Assembly: GCF_000738675.1 (NCBI RefSeq)
Contig: NZ_JPUX01000001.1
Span: forward strand, 62,001 to 126,000
Source of the DNA: Serratia nematodiphila DZ0503SBS1
GTDB lineage: Bacteria > Pseudomonadota > Gammaproteobacteria > Enterobacterales > Enterobacteriaceae
DNA length: 64,000 nucleotides
Direction of reading: 5' to 3'
Shown here in pieces: positions 36,908 through 45,702 of this stretch. A model generated the notes under the pieces. It worked only from the letters and a program-made list of their open reading frames with translations. It ran no database searches and was not told the DNA's origin. A program made the position numbers and the translations under genes. Numbering within the stretch: position 1 is the first letter of the stretch; every line of letters begins with the position of its first letter.

Positions 36908-38785
36908 TTATTTACCTGTTTTGAAATGGTTTCTTTTCTCAAGATTATTTAATACGTCTTCATGAAATGAAACCCATTTGTCTGCGCCATAAAAGCCATC
37001 ATCTACTGCTTGTTTTGCCATTTTAAGAAACAAACTTATTTTATTGATAACTTCTTTCTGCTGTTGCTCATTCATCTCACCATAATCTTCCCATCCATAT
37101 GCCTGAGCTTCTGCCAATTTTCGGCAAGGGGGAATGACATAGTTATGAATACAATAACCCTCTGATGTCAAGTGAGCCGCACCATGAGCCAGATTCTCTA
37201 ATACAACCATATTATTAGATTTGTTATCCATAGGGGAGCAATAACGATTACTTCCGAGTTTTAAACTACTTATCTTTTCAAGTATCTCTTCCTGAGATGT
37301 GTGATTATAATTTTTGTTTTGTAAAACACTAACTCTTCCTGACCATTTTGCTATATTTAATTGAGATAAATCACCCAATTGTGCGATTGTGTTTAGTAGA
37401 TGCCTAGGTTGATGAGTGCGTAAGAAAAGACATTTGCCAAACTGATCAAAGTAGCCATGACGTTTAAAAATATTGTTAACCTCAGGTTTCATCTTTCGAG
37501 ATTTCTCTATATCTCGTGATAAATCACTATAACTAGGTTTGTAAAGTGTATAGCAAGCTGTCATTTTAACTTCATGGCATTGATGCAAATTCAGCAAACA
37601 TAATGCATTACTATACCTAACTGACTTTTCTTTATCTAACCAAGGGAAATCCTGCGGTAAATTTTTTCTTATCAACTTCCAGAGTTTATGTAGCGTATAG
37701 TATCTATCAGAGTAATTCAGAAACGAGACTCCGCCATCAAGACTCGTGCGCTTTAATTTATTAATACATTGTCCTTTATCATCCAATCGATAGCCAAGAG
37801 CATGACAAACCTGACGAACATCAAGTGGTTCATGTTCATCCACTTCAGGACAAAGCGGGTGTCTATAAAATTTATCAGGTGAGCGTTCACACCATCTGGC
37901 AAGAGAGCGGGCATTTTCAGAAAGTTTAAGTAATCTTGAAACAGCTTTTTGGGCGACAGGGATCATGACATCAGGTATCCACTTAATAGTCGCACCACCA
38001 CCTTTCGCAGCATAATAACGAAGCCCATAACGCTCCACACCATTTCTATCTTTCCTTGTTATTTCACAGTCAGCAGGTAAAGCCAAAATCTCTGAGGCAC
38101 GACTTGGTGAACACATTAATAAAGCAATAACAGATGTAGTAAAAAGATCTCTTGAGCTAAGTTTTTCATCTGGCCTTGAAAATATCTCCGCTATTGAAAA
38201 TAGGGCACGCTCATCTGGTAATTTGTGTATCCTATCTTCATCTTCTTTTTCTGGGAGGTAGTTGTTTTTAAATCTTGGTTTAACTGGATTTGTCCAGCTA
38301 ATAAACCCACACCTGACAAAGCGATGTTCAGATAAAAAAATACTTAATTTTTGAAGTTCATAACCACATTGATGAAGAACATTGCTCTTATAATGTTTAC
38401 TTGCTATCTGTAAAGCTTCATCCAGAACTATGGTAGAAACATTATATACATGTGCATTATGACAAGTTTGCAAAAGAGCTTTTTCAAGACATCTTAATGC
38501 CAATATTTTTCTTCCAGGTGTCTTAACTGAACTCAAAGCCTGATTGTACCTTATATAGCTTTTAGCGAAATCAATAAAATCACTATCCAGTCTATCTTTA
38601 CTTTCTACCAATCCGTATCCTGCTTTCAATTTTCGAAAGGCTGCAATTCCTTTCCACGAACTGGAATTCCAGTCTATAATATCATCATAAATAGTTAATT
38701 TATCACGACAGAATGTTATAAAATTTCTGACATTTTTGATTGCATCCAATTCATGACTTGCTTTAAATTCAACAAGATTATTCAT
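36908..38785 (-). CDS. large tyrosine recombinase, third of the trio
   Basis: 625 aa, close to the ~630 aa of Tn554 TnpB. C-terminal catalytic domain: Arg in ALLMCSPSRASEILALP (~222), Lys in YYAAKGGGATIKW (~258), THQPRHLLNTIAQ (~463, H-x-x-R-H), WSGR (~484) and Tyr in NKNYNHTSQEE (~492). After the catalytic Tyr comes a Cys/His tail (AAHLTSEGYCIHNYVIPPC, ~540-558). Its start abuts the stop of the previous gene. AT-rich. GmtZ-like integrase of a Gamma-Mobile-Trio is an alternative name. Confidence 0.8.
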   Translation of the reverse strand: MNNLVEFKASHELDAIKNVRNFITFCRDKLTIYDDIIDWNSSSWKGIAAFRKLKAGYGLVESKDRLDSDFIDFAKSYIRYNQALSSVKTPGRKILALRCLEKALLQTCHNAHVYNVSTIVLDEALQIASKHYKSNVLHQCGYELQKLSIFLSEHRFVRCGFISWTNPVKPRFKNNYLPEKEDEDRIHKLPDERALFSIAEIFSRPDEKLSSRDLFTTSVIALLMCSPSRASEILALPADCEITRKDRNGVERYGLRYYAAKGGGATIKWIPDVMIPVAQKAVSRLLKLSENARSLARWCERSPDKFYRHPLCPEVDEHEPLDVRQVCHALGYRLDDKGQCINKLKRTSLDGGVSFLNYSDRYYTLHKLWKLIRKNLPQDFPWLDKEKSVRYSNALCLLNLHQCHEVKMTACYTLYKPSYSDLSRDIEKSRKMKPEVNNIFKRHGYFDQFGKCLFLRTHQPRHLLNTIAQLGDLSQLNIAKWSGRVSVLQNKNYNHTSQEEILEKISSLKLGSNRYCSPMDNKSNNMVVLENLAHGAAHLTSEGYCIHNYVIPPCRKLAEAQAYGWEDYGEMNEQQQKEVINKISLFLKMAKQAVDDGFYGADKWVSFHEDVLNNLEKRNHFKTGK

Positions 38786-40132
38786 CTATACCTCCTTAAC
38801 TGATTTTTTAAAATAAATACACCCATGACATGGCATTGCGGTTTTTTTTATGCAAGATAAACTCGTTTTCCCTGTTAATAAATCACCGCTATTATGTGTA
38901 GGTGCAACTCCACTAATCTTGGCTTTACCAAGAAAGGCATCTGCAATAAGTGCCAAACCATTAGAAACTGCCTGATTGATTTTTTCAGCATTATCAGCAA
39001 GGTTTTCTGTATAAATACCCACACTCAAGATTGACGAATGATCTAATAACTCTGCAATTATCTCGTCCCTATACCCTTCACGAGCAAGTTTTGTTCCTAA
39101 GGTATAACGTAACCTGTATGCGTTTACTGTTATACGTTCTCCAGTTCTTTCTGAAATTACATTTTCTTTTTTGACAATTTTTTTTAAAGATACTCCAAAT
39201 ATATTTTTGGGTGCATGAAGCCTATCAGAAACTAACAAATCAAAAACATCTACCTTTCCACTTAATATTTCATATTTTCTGGCATCAAGAAAAACCGGTA
39301 CTTCATTTTTTTCTTCCAATAGAAGATGTCTATCAATGTAAGCCTCTACAAGAGATATAGAATTATTCGCCTGTCGCATCATCACGTTATAAAGATTACC
39401 ATCAATTCTCAATTCTCTGAAAATCTGCCTGAATCCAAAACCTTGTTTCACCCTGGGGATTCTCAAAAAGAATACTTCACTTCCATCTGATTTTTCATTT
39501 TTAATTATATCCTTAAATTTCAATGCGATAAGCTGTGATGCCCTTCGTCCTGTAAAACTAACTAACAACGCCGATGAGTATTCTAAAAGAGTTATTTTTT
39601 TATCTTTGTATGCACTATGAATAGCCTGATTTAACGAATTGTGTTCATTATCAGTCATAGCCCCCTTATTTGGGTCCTCTTGCTTAATAACAGAGCCTCG
39701 TGTTTTTACCTTTAACACCATTGATTTCATCAAAGTTATTACACTATCATCAACACCATAATAACCAATAGAATGCCATTTTTTTAAAAACGCCCTCAAA
39801 ACAATTAAGTCTTTTATCTTTGAATATGAAATGAGTGATCTATAATTCAAAATATCAAATTCGGAAACAAATATAGAATTAGTCCTTATAAAAAAATCTT
39901 TCATAATGACATTAATTCTTCTAACATACCCAGCACTATAGTTGCTTGCATAAAAAGCAAGCGTGTTTATATACCCTTCAATAAGTGAGGAATGAATGAA
40001 TTTTAATATACCCCCAACATTTACACTAGAACCACTATCTAATTTCCATTTAGCTTCATCAATGTTAAAAAAATAACCATACTGTTTCGCTTGTCTATTA
40101 CTATTATCCGATTTACATTCTTTCTTATTCAT
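38786..40132 (-). CDS. tyrosine recombinase, second of the trio
   Basis: 448 aa. Catalytic Arg in SFTGRRASQLIALK (~197), YRLRYTLGTKLA (~345, H replaced by Y in the HxxR box), LLDHSS (~365) and Tyr in VGIYTENLAD (~373). The C-terminus ends in a cysteine cluster TAMPCHGCIYFKK, probably a metal knuckle or redox pair. Its start overlaps the previous stop (TAATG), so synthesis is coupled. The Tyr for His substitution is unusual but known in some recombinases. No close relative is identified by eye. Confidence 0.8.
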   Translation of the reverse strand: MNKKECKSDNSNRQAKQYGYFFNIDEAKWKLDSGSSVNVGGILKFIHSSLIEGYINTLAFYASNYSAGYVRRINVIMKDFFIRTNSIFVSEFDILNYRSLISYSKIKDLIVLRAFLKKWHSIGYYGVDDSVITLMKSMVLKVKTRGSVIKQEDPNKGAMTDNEHNSLNQAIHSAYKDKKITLLEYSSALLVSFTGRRASQLIALKFKDIIKNEKSDGSEVFFLRIPRVKQGFGFRQIFRELRIDGNLYNVMMRQANNSISLVEAYIDRHLLLEEKNEVPVFLDARKYEILSGKVDVFDLLVSDRLHAPKNIFGVSLKKIVKKENVISERTGERITVNAYRLRYTLGTKLAREGYRDEIIAELLDHSSILSVGIYTENLADNAEKINQAVSNGLALIADAFLGKAKISGVAPTHNSGDLLTGKTSLSCIKKTAMPCHGCIYFKKSVKEV

Positions 40133-41331
40133 TACAACAATCCTTTTATTAGTTCTTGTTGCATAGCGAGAGATGCTTTATGAGCTTCCTCAATAACATG
40201 TCTCCTGTTATATATTTTTGCAGTTCCAGATCCCTCTTTCCATCCCATTAGATAAGACCTAATTTGCTCTTCTTTTTCCTGGGAGATACCTTCGCTCAAT
40301 CCATCCATTTTCTTGGAAAACTCGTAATTCCAAGTATGCCTTAATTGGTGTCCACATAAACCCGATAGCTCTGGATGAGAGTTTCTGATTAGTTTGATTA
40401 TCTTATGATATGCTGAAATTGATAGCGGCATACCATGAGTATTACCAGATTTGTAAGTAATAAACATAAAGTCGTTGAATTTTGATTTATTTATTTTATT
40501 TCGATTTACCGTTATATAATAATATATTTCACTCATTAAATCCTTCTCCACTGAAAATATTCGCTCACTCGTTTTTACAAGTGGTTGATTCACTCGCGGG
40601 TCAAAATTATCATCAGGTCTTCTTTTAATCACAATGGTGGAATTAATAAAATCAATATCACTTACTCTGAGGTTTAACACTTCACCAGCTCTAATGCCGA
40701 ATGAAAAAAGCATGAGTATAATTAATCTATTTCTTGGTTGAACTAAATCTGAGAAAGGATTTAATTCCGAACCCGGCTCGATAATATTAAATAAAAGATC
40801 AAGTTGTCTTCGGCTTAGAGACTTATCAGGCATCTCCTTTTTATATACATTTGAACCCAAAGGTCTTTTATGATTTAACTCAGCTATAAAAGCATCTACC
40901 CTATCTTTATTTTTTTTACCGTCTGATAGAGCCAAATGCATCTGGCAAAGCCACTTCATATAATCGATAACCACACCCAGCCTAAAATATTTAGTTGGAT
41001 TTTTCACAGAGGATGGATGACTTCTAAGACTACCTTTTTTTGAATTCTTTGACATATAATCAGAAAGACTATCTATCTCATTGGATTTCATAAATTCTTG
41101 GATTAATATTCTTTTATCTATATCTATATTATTTAAAGAAAAATAATTCATTAGTAATGCTAAGACCCCTGCAACAGCTCGCATAGTGTTAATGGAGTTT
41201 GCTCTATTTCTTATATGTGTGGTTAGATAAAGATTAGGATAATAAATTGGTTCTCCTGTTTTCTTATCAATCACATGACAGAACCTCTCACCATTTTTAA
41301 AAATAAAATTATTAACGCCATGCTTTTCCAT
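40132..41331 (-). CDS. tyrosine recombinase, first of the trio
   Basis: 399 aa. Catalytic Arg in LFSFGIRAGEVLNLRVSD (~212), CGHQLRHTWNYEF (~332), W in MGWKEGSGTAKIYN (~370) with Tyr ~380. Complete active-site set, so probably active. Similar in size to Tn554 TnpA (361 aa). It leads the operon, behind a 334-bp AT-rich region with a 16-bp palindrome. Confidence 0.82.
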   Translation of the reverse strand: MEKHGVNNFIFKNGERFCHVIDKKTGEPIYYPNLYLTTHIRNRANSINTMRAVAGVLALLMNYFSLNNIDIDKRILIQEFMKSNEIDSLSDYMSKNSKKGSLRSHPSSVKNPTKYFRLGVVIDYMKWLCQMHLALSDGKKNKDRVDAFIAELNHKRPLGSNVYKKEMPDKSLSRRQLDLLFNIIEPGSELNPFSDLVQPRNRLIILMLFSFGIRAGEVLNLRVSDIDFINSTIVIKRRPDDNFDPRVNQPLVKTSERIFSVEKDLMSEIYYYITVNRNKINKSKFNDFMFITYKSGNTHGMPLSISAYHKIIKLIRNSHPELSGLCGHQLRHTWNYEFSKKMDGLSEGISQEKEEQIRSYLMGWKEGSGTAKIYNRRHVIEEAHKASLAMQQELIKGLL

Positions 41332-41665
41332 ATCCCCTCCTAGAAATTTTACAAAACTTTATTGGAAACAGATATTATTAAATTAATATTTAATTTTTTA
41401 CAAAAATAATTAACTTTAATTCTATTCTTTTTGTTTTATATCAATAACAAAGCAATATAAATTTTCGCACCTTATATAAGGTGAATCTAGCCTATTTTAT
41501 AAATACCAAATACTTAATAGTTAACCTCAGAGTCTTATAAAGACTAAGTTAGTTCTAATCTGTAATTTTTTTTGTAAAATATATAGGGTTTTTATTAATT
41601 TATTTTTTACATTATAGATAAAAAACAGTTTATCATATGCCATAAAAAGATTTTAGTTGATTGAC
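41332..41665. promoter_or_regulatory. AT-rich control region with a 16-bp palindrome
   Basis: Gene-free region upstream of the recombinase operon. It contains the perfect palindrome CACCTTATATAAGGTG (41468-41483), and a second inverted repeat AGTCTT / AAGACT (41531-41545). Very low GC. The first looks like an operator for a dimeric regulator; promoters cannot be placed with confidence. Confidence 0.5.
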
Positions 41666-41872
41666 TCATTCAACATTATTTCTTGAATTTTTAATAGCCA
41701 ATTGAATCCACTCTTCAACTTCACTTTCAATGAAAGCAACAGCACGAGAGCCAATTTTGATAGGTGCTGGGAAAAGATGTTGATTGATAAGATGATAAAT
41801 CCAGGCTTTTCCATAACCTGTTCGATTTAGAACTTCGGGAAGGCGAATAAGGCGTGTATTGAGCTGATTCAT
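41666..41872 (-). CDS. alpA: AlpA-type transcriptional regulator
   Basis: 68 aa, AGAGGAAA upstream. MerR/AlpA-like winged helix: LIRLPEVLNRTGYGKAWIYH (~8-27), the QHLFPAPIKIGSRAVAF turn (~31-47) and W in EVEEWIQLAI. AlpA-family proteins act as excisionase/activator of integrases on P4-like islands. Near attR and at the far end from int. Alone on its transcript; reads toward the recombinase operon. Confidence 0.85.
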   Translation of the reverse strand: MNQLNTRLIRLPEVLNRTGYGKAWIYHLINQHLFPAPIKIGSRAVAFIESEVEEWIQLAIKNSRNNVE

Positions 41873-41965
41873 AGTCGTTTCCTCTTGTGTTTCTTTGATG
41901 AAAACGACTATACGAATGAATCAGCAACAAAAGTAGCGAACTTCATAACACCTAAATGATAGAAA

Positions 41966-42823
41966 TTAACTCTTTTCAGAATCAGAGAGTTTCATGGTGT
42001 CTGAAACTCTCATGTTTTTTAAATGGCTATTCTTGTTTATGAAGTAATAAAACTGCCTGATGAAGTCAACTGAGGCCGCTTTGAGGGCAAGTGGTCTGTC
42101 GGTATCCTTTACATGATAGTGAAGTCTGATCTGACTTTCATCATCATCATCGGTATAAAGCAGCCTGGACAGTCGATCATCCGATACACGAATCTGTTTA
42201 ATCTTTGTCCAAACTAAAATGTCGAGCATAGGGATGATTCGATAGTTGATAAGCTTCTTAATGGTTCCATATCCAAAGCGAACGGAATCCAGAGGGTTTT
42301 CCTGTATTTCCATGTACTTACGCCACTGAGGTAATGCCGCTTTGAGTGATTCCGCAATTTCGTCGTCTGTGCCACTTGAGAGATCAACTTCTAACATGAC
42401 TGTTCTTTGGAATTGGTCGGGTAAACTTTCGTAGAGAGTTTCTTCCTGTAGCTCACCGTTGATTGAATACTTATCATCGCCATGCCACACAAAAGTGCCC
42501 CGTTGCATTGAGATGATGCTCAGTTCAGCAAGTCGTTCAAGTGTAGTTAGAAAGAAATGAGGCGGTTGAAACAATCGGTTGTCCGGTGCCATATAGCCAA
42601 GTTGCTTTTCCTCAATCAAGAATGGATTTCCGCTGAAAATTTTTTCGAAGTATCCCATTAGGGCTTTTGCCTCAAAATCCTCCCTGTAGCTTTTGAAGAA
42701 CAGTGTTCTGGCCCACAGCTCGTGGTATAACTGTAGAAGGGTGAGATCTTCGAACTTACGATATGTGTCGATATCTAACCATTTCTTGATTTCTTTTGTA
42801 TGTTCAGTTGTCCAGTTTTTCAC
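41966..42823 (-). CDS. DUF6387-like protein of unknown function
   Basis: 285 aa. KWLDIDTYRKFEDLTLLQLY (~14-33) at the N-terminus, many aromatic residues, and no membrane segment or catalytic motif. DUF6387 proteins are typically next to integrases on enterobacterial islands; the match is from memory of style and should be checked. It is the gene closest to attR (128 bp away) and points away from it. Confidence 0.55.
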   Translation of the reverse strand: MKNWTTEHTKEIKKWLDIDTYRKFEDLTLLQLYHELWARTLFFKSYREDFEAKALMGYFEKIFSGNPFLIEEKQLGYMAPDNRLFQPPHFFLTTLERLAELSIISMQRGTFVWHGDDKYSINGELQEETLYESLPDQFQRTVMLEVDLSSGTDDEIAESLKAALPQWRKYMEIQENPLDSVRFGYGTIKKLINYRIIPMLDILVWTKIKQIRVSDDRLSRLLYTDDDDESQIRLHYHVKDTDRPLALKAASVDFIRQFYYFINKNSHLKNMRVSDTMKLSDSEKS

Positions 42824-42950
42824 TCATCCTCTCCGTCTATAACTCAATATTTAAGTAAACTATACGGGGGGTGATTCGGGGAGTAAATATCGATTTAAAG
42901 ATCTTTAGTTGTTATCAAACCGCTGATTATTAAAGAAAATAACAATGAAA

Positions 42951-42975
42951 TCGATATTCAGATCCAGAACATCGA
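42951..42975 (+). repeat. attR, right island junction
   Basis: Left arm TCGATATTC (42951-42959), core AGATCCA (42960-42966) and right arm GAACATCGA (42967-42975). The right part continues into the original yicC end (codons for QNIE and a TGA stop), then the native terminator. Compare attL. Confidence 0.9.
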
Positions 42976-42998
42976 GTGATCCCGCTCCGCTCACCGTC

Positions 42999-43024
42999 AA
43001 GCCCGCGCCACGCGGGCTTTTTTC
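42999..43024 (+). terminator. original yicC terminator, displaced by the island
   Basis: AAGCCCGCG / CGCGGGCTT stem with CCA loop and T6. It directly follows the yicC 3' remnant at attR, so before integration it ended yicC. It may now serve nothing on the plus strand. Confidence 0.85.
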
Positions 43025-43034
43025 CGGCTGCAGA

Positions 43035-43424
43035 TCAGCGATAGGCGGCCGCTTGCTCCTCACCGATCAACCCCATTTTCTGCAGCTGCACCGCAATGCT
43101 CCAGGTTGAGCGCTCGAACTCATCGCTCAGCGCTTCCAGCGTCGTCCCGGCCGCATGGCTCTCGCGCAGCCGCAGCTTTTCCTCTTCCGGCCAGGGGAAG
43201 TAGGCATTGGCCGGCCGCCCCTCGGCCAGATTCTTCTGCCGCTTCTCCTCCGGTGTCAGCCGGGCTTTTTTCTGCAGTTCGGATTCACCGTCAAACTCGT
43301 TGGCCAACGCGAACAGCAGCCGGATAGCCTCCGGCGCGCAGGCCGCCGAAGCCGGTCTCAACAGCTCGCCGGTGTCGGGATTAACGCCGTTGGCCAGCGC
43401 CCTGAGCAACGTGCCGGTATTCAT
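43035..43424 (-). CDS. small hypothetical protein
   Basis: 129 aa from ATG 43424 with AGGAGG upstream; the open frame further upstream is unsupported. N-terminal NPDTGELL (~13-20) and C-terminal helices (PWPEEEKLRLRESHAAG, SDEFERSTWSIAVQLQKMGL) that may form a small helical, possibly DNA-binding, fold. GC and codon use match the backbone, so it is not island cargo. Not recognised. Confidence 0.65.
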   Translation of the reverse strand: MNTGTLLRALANGVNPDTGELLRPASAACAPEAIRLLFALANEFDGESELQKKARLTPEEKRQKNLAEGRPANAYFPWPEEEKLRLRESHAAGTTLEALSDEFERSTWSIAVQLQKMGLIGEEQAAAYR

Positions 43425-43795
43425 CGTTCGCCTCCTGGTTTGAGAAAATGCGCGCCAGTCGCGGCGCCTTGCCCAAACATGTTTCTCCGCCTTAGCCAAG
43501 AAAACCACATTTTGCGCCGGGAAAAATCGCCCATTGCGAGCCAGATTCCAGGTGCCTGAACGTGCGGGACGGTGGTTGCATCAGGCTGCGAGCCGGCAGG
43601 CATCATGGAAGACGGCTCACTAAGGCACTTCGGGGGCTTATGAAAAACTGCCGAGCAGCGCGTGCGGATGACAATCGGCAAGATATCCCGCATGCCATAA
43701 GTATTTTGTTCTAATTATCACGCAAGGTAATGAAAGGACGGCAATGCTGTGGCTAAATGTGTTTTTTTCCTGCCCGTGAACCGTACGGACCGTTT
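43425..43795. promoter_or_regulatory. upstream region of the nucleoside transporter gene; possible CRP site
   Basis: 371 bp with no gene. It holds TGTTC-TAATTA-TCACG (43707-43722), a partial match to the CRP consensus TGTGA-N6-TCACA; nupC-type genes are CRP-activated in E. coli. No other convincing element is seen. Confidence 0.3.
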
Positions 43796-44980
43796 ATGCC
43801 ACAAATTCTGCAATTTATTATGGCCCTGGTGGTGATCATCGCCCTGGCGCTGCTGGTCAGCAATAATCGCAAGAAAATCCGCCTGCGCTATATCATCCAG
43901 CTGTTGGTGATCGAAGGCGCGCTGGCCTACTTCTTCCTGCACTCCGCCAGCGGGCTCAGCGTGATCAAACACGTCGCCGGCTTCTTCGACACCCTGCTCG
44001 CCTACGCCGCCCAAGGATCGGAGTTCGTATTCGGCGGCATGAGCAAGGATGGCCTGGCGTTCATCTTCCTCGGCGTTTTGTGTCCTATCATCTTTATTTC
44101 CGCCCTGATCGGCATTTTGCAGCATTTCCGCATTCTGCCGCTGATCATCCGCATGGTGGGCACCCTGCTGTCCAAGGTCAACGGCATGGGCAAGCTGGAA
44201 TCGTTCAACGCCGTCAGCACGCTGGTGCTGGGGCAGTCAGAGAACTTCATCGCCTACAAGGGCATCATCGGCGACATCTCGCCGCGCCGCATGTACACCA
44301 TGGCCGCAACCGCCATGTCGACGGTATCGCTCTCCATCGTCGGCGCCTACATGTCGATGATCGACGCGCAGTACGTGGTGGCGGCGTTGATCCTTAATAT
44401 GTTCAGCACCTTCATCATCCTGTCGATCATCAACCCGTATCAGGTCGAAGACGAGCCGGAGCTGAAGCTGAACAAGCTGCACGAAGATCAGAGCTTCTTC
44501 GAAATGCTGGGCGAGTACATTCTGGCCGGATTCAAGATTGCGATGATCATCGCGGCGATGCTGATCGGCTTTATCGCGCTGATCTCCGCCGTCAACGCGC
44601 TGTTCTCGGCGGTGCTCGGCATCAGCTTCCAGCAGATCCTCGGCTACGTGTTCTATCCGCTGGCCTGGCTGATCGGCATCCCGGCGGAGGAGGCCCTGAA
44701 GGCGGGCAGCATCATGGCGACCAAACTGGTGGCCAACGAATTCGTGGCGATGATTGAACTGAAGAAGATCGCGGCGGAGCTGTCGCCGCGCGGGCTGGGC
44801 ATTTTGTCGGTGTTCCTGGTGTCGTTCGCCAACTTCGCCTCCATCGGCATCGTCGCCGGCGCCATCAAAGGACTGAACGAGCAGCAAGGCAACGTGGTTT
44901 CCCGTTTTGGCCTGAAGCTGGTTTACGGCTCGACGCTGGTGAGCCTGTTGTCGGCAGCCATCGCCGGCCTGGTGCTGTAA
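43796..44980 (+). CDS. CNT-family nucleoside transporter (NupC/NupX type)
   Basis: 394 aa from ATG 43796. Concentrative, proton-linked nucleoside importer in the inner membrane. About eight to ten hydrophobic segments. CNT motifs: [11 protein letters not shown] (~140), [14 protein letters not shown] (~175) and [16 protein letters not shown] (~300). Alone between terminators. It could be nupC or the nupX-like paralogue; length (E. coli NupC 400) favours NupC-like, but the symbol is left open. Confidence 0.88.
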   Translation: MPQILQFIMALVVIIALALLVSNNRKKIRLRYIIQLLVIEGALAYFFLHSASGLSVIKHVAGFFDTLLAYAAQGSEFVFGGMSKDGLAFIFLGVLCPIIFISALIGILQHFRILPLIIRMVGTLLSKVNGMGKLESFNAVSTLVLGQSENFIAYKGIIGDISPRRMYTMAATAMSTVSLSIVGAYMSMIDAQYVVAALILNMFSTFIILSIINPYQVEDEPELKLNKLHEDQSFFEMLGEYILAGFKIAMIIAAMLIGFIALISAVNALFSAVLGISFQQILGYVFYPLAWLIGIPAEEALKAGSIMATKLVANEFVAMIELKKIAAELSPRGLGILSVFLVSFANFASIGIVAGAIKGLNEQQGNVVSRFGLKLVYGSTLVSLLSAAIAGLVL

Positions 44981-44984
44981 TCCC

Positions 44985-45016
44985 CACTCCCGGCCAGGCG
45001 GCCGGGAGTGCGTTTT
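44985..45016. terminator. terminator between transporter and lipoprotein genes
   Basis: CACTCCCGGC / GCCGGGAGTG stem followed by CGTTTTAG, between convergent genes; overlaps the first bases of the lipoprotein stop codon region. Confidence 0.75.
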
Positions 45017-45449
45017 AGAACGCCACGCACACCGGCGCATCCACCCGCATCACCGAATCCTGCGCAAACTGCTGCTTATAGCCGCTGCGCAGCGCCTCGA
45101 TATTCGCCTCGCTCTCTTTGCCCGGCGCATGGATCAGCAGCAGCGCCTTGCTGTTCTCGCGCGCCAGTTTGCCGTCGTGGCCCAGCCACTGCCCTTTGGC
45201 ATCAAACACCGTCAGCCCGTCTTTAAAACGTGGTGTCACCTGGCTATCGACGAAGGTTTGCCACTCGGCGGCGGTGATCGCCGGCCCCGCCGGCCGGTTC
45301 AGGCCGAAGTAGAGCGTTGTCTGCACCAGCGGATCGCCGGTGCGGCAAGCCGGGGTGGGGGAAACAGCCTGGTGGCCTGGCGCCACGCAGCCGCTCAGCA
45401 GCAGGGCTGCCATCATGGCGCCAGCAGCCAGTCTCGGGGAGTTTTTCAT
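45015..45449 (-). CDS. DUF3574-type lipoprotein
   Basis: 144 aa from ATG 45449. Signal peptide with lipobox ALLLSGC (Cys ~20), so probably an outer- or inner-membrane lipoprotein. The mature part matches the DUF3574 outline: PLVQTTLYFGLNRPAG, AEWQTFVDSQVTPRF, FDAKGQWLGHDG. No known function. An in-frame start 15 codons upstream would spoil the signal peptide. Confidence 0.8.
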   Translation of the reverse strand: MKNSPRLAAGAMMAALLLSGCVAPGHQAVSPTPACRTGDPLVQTTLYFGLNRPAGPAITAAEWQTFVDSQVTPRFKDGLTVFDAKGQWLGHDGKLARENSKALLLIHAPGKESEANIEALRSGYKQQFAQDSVMRVDAPVCVAF

Positions 45450-45702
45450 CTGCAGTCTCGGTTTCTCGGTTGAAGGATTCGCTGCAAAAATCATAGTCAG
45501 CGATGGAAATTAGCGCGAAATTTCTAATGCTTTCATTAACAGCCAGATGTTAAAAAAGGCTGGTTATCGGCAATAAAAACGGAGTTTGAATTAGCTATAT
45601 TAATCCGAAATGCCATCAGTGAAAAAAACTCAGTGGCGCGCGTCCTCGGCGGCGATTACCCTGCCGGCCATCATTCTGACGCAAGTACGCTGTGAATCCC
45701 TT

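Larger units (their letters stand above)
26546..42966. mobile_element. integrative genomic island in yicC, about 16.4 kb
   Basis: AT-rich DNA between direct repeats at the yicC 3' end, in sharp contrast to the GC-rich backbone either side. It holds an integrase next to attL, a relaxase/MobC pair with candidate oriT, a methyltransferase-McrBC module, a triple tyrosine-recombinase operon, an AlpA-like regulator next to attR and several unknown genes. The yicC 3' end is a known insertion site for mobilizable genomic islands. No conjugation pilus genes are seen, so it would need a helper to transfer. Confidence 0.9.

Noticed and set aside
26546..42966. tRNA gene as integration target
   Set aside because: The repeats lie in the yicC coding end; no tRNA-like sequence at either junction.
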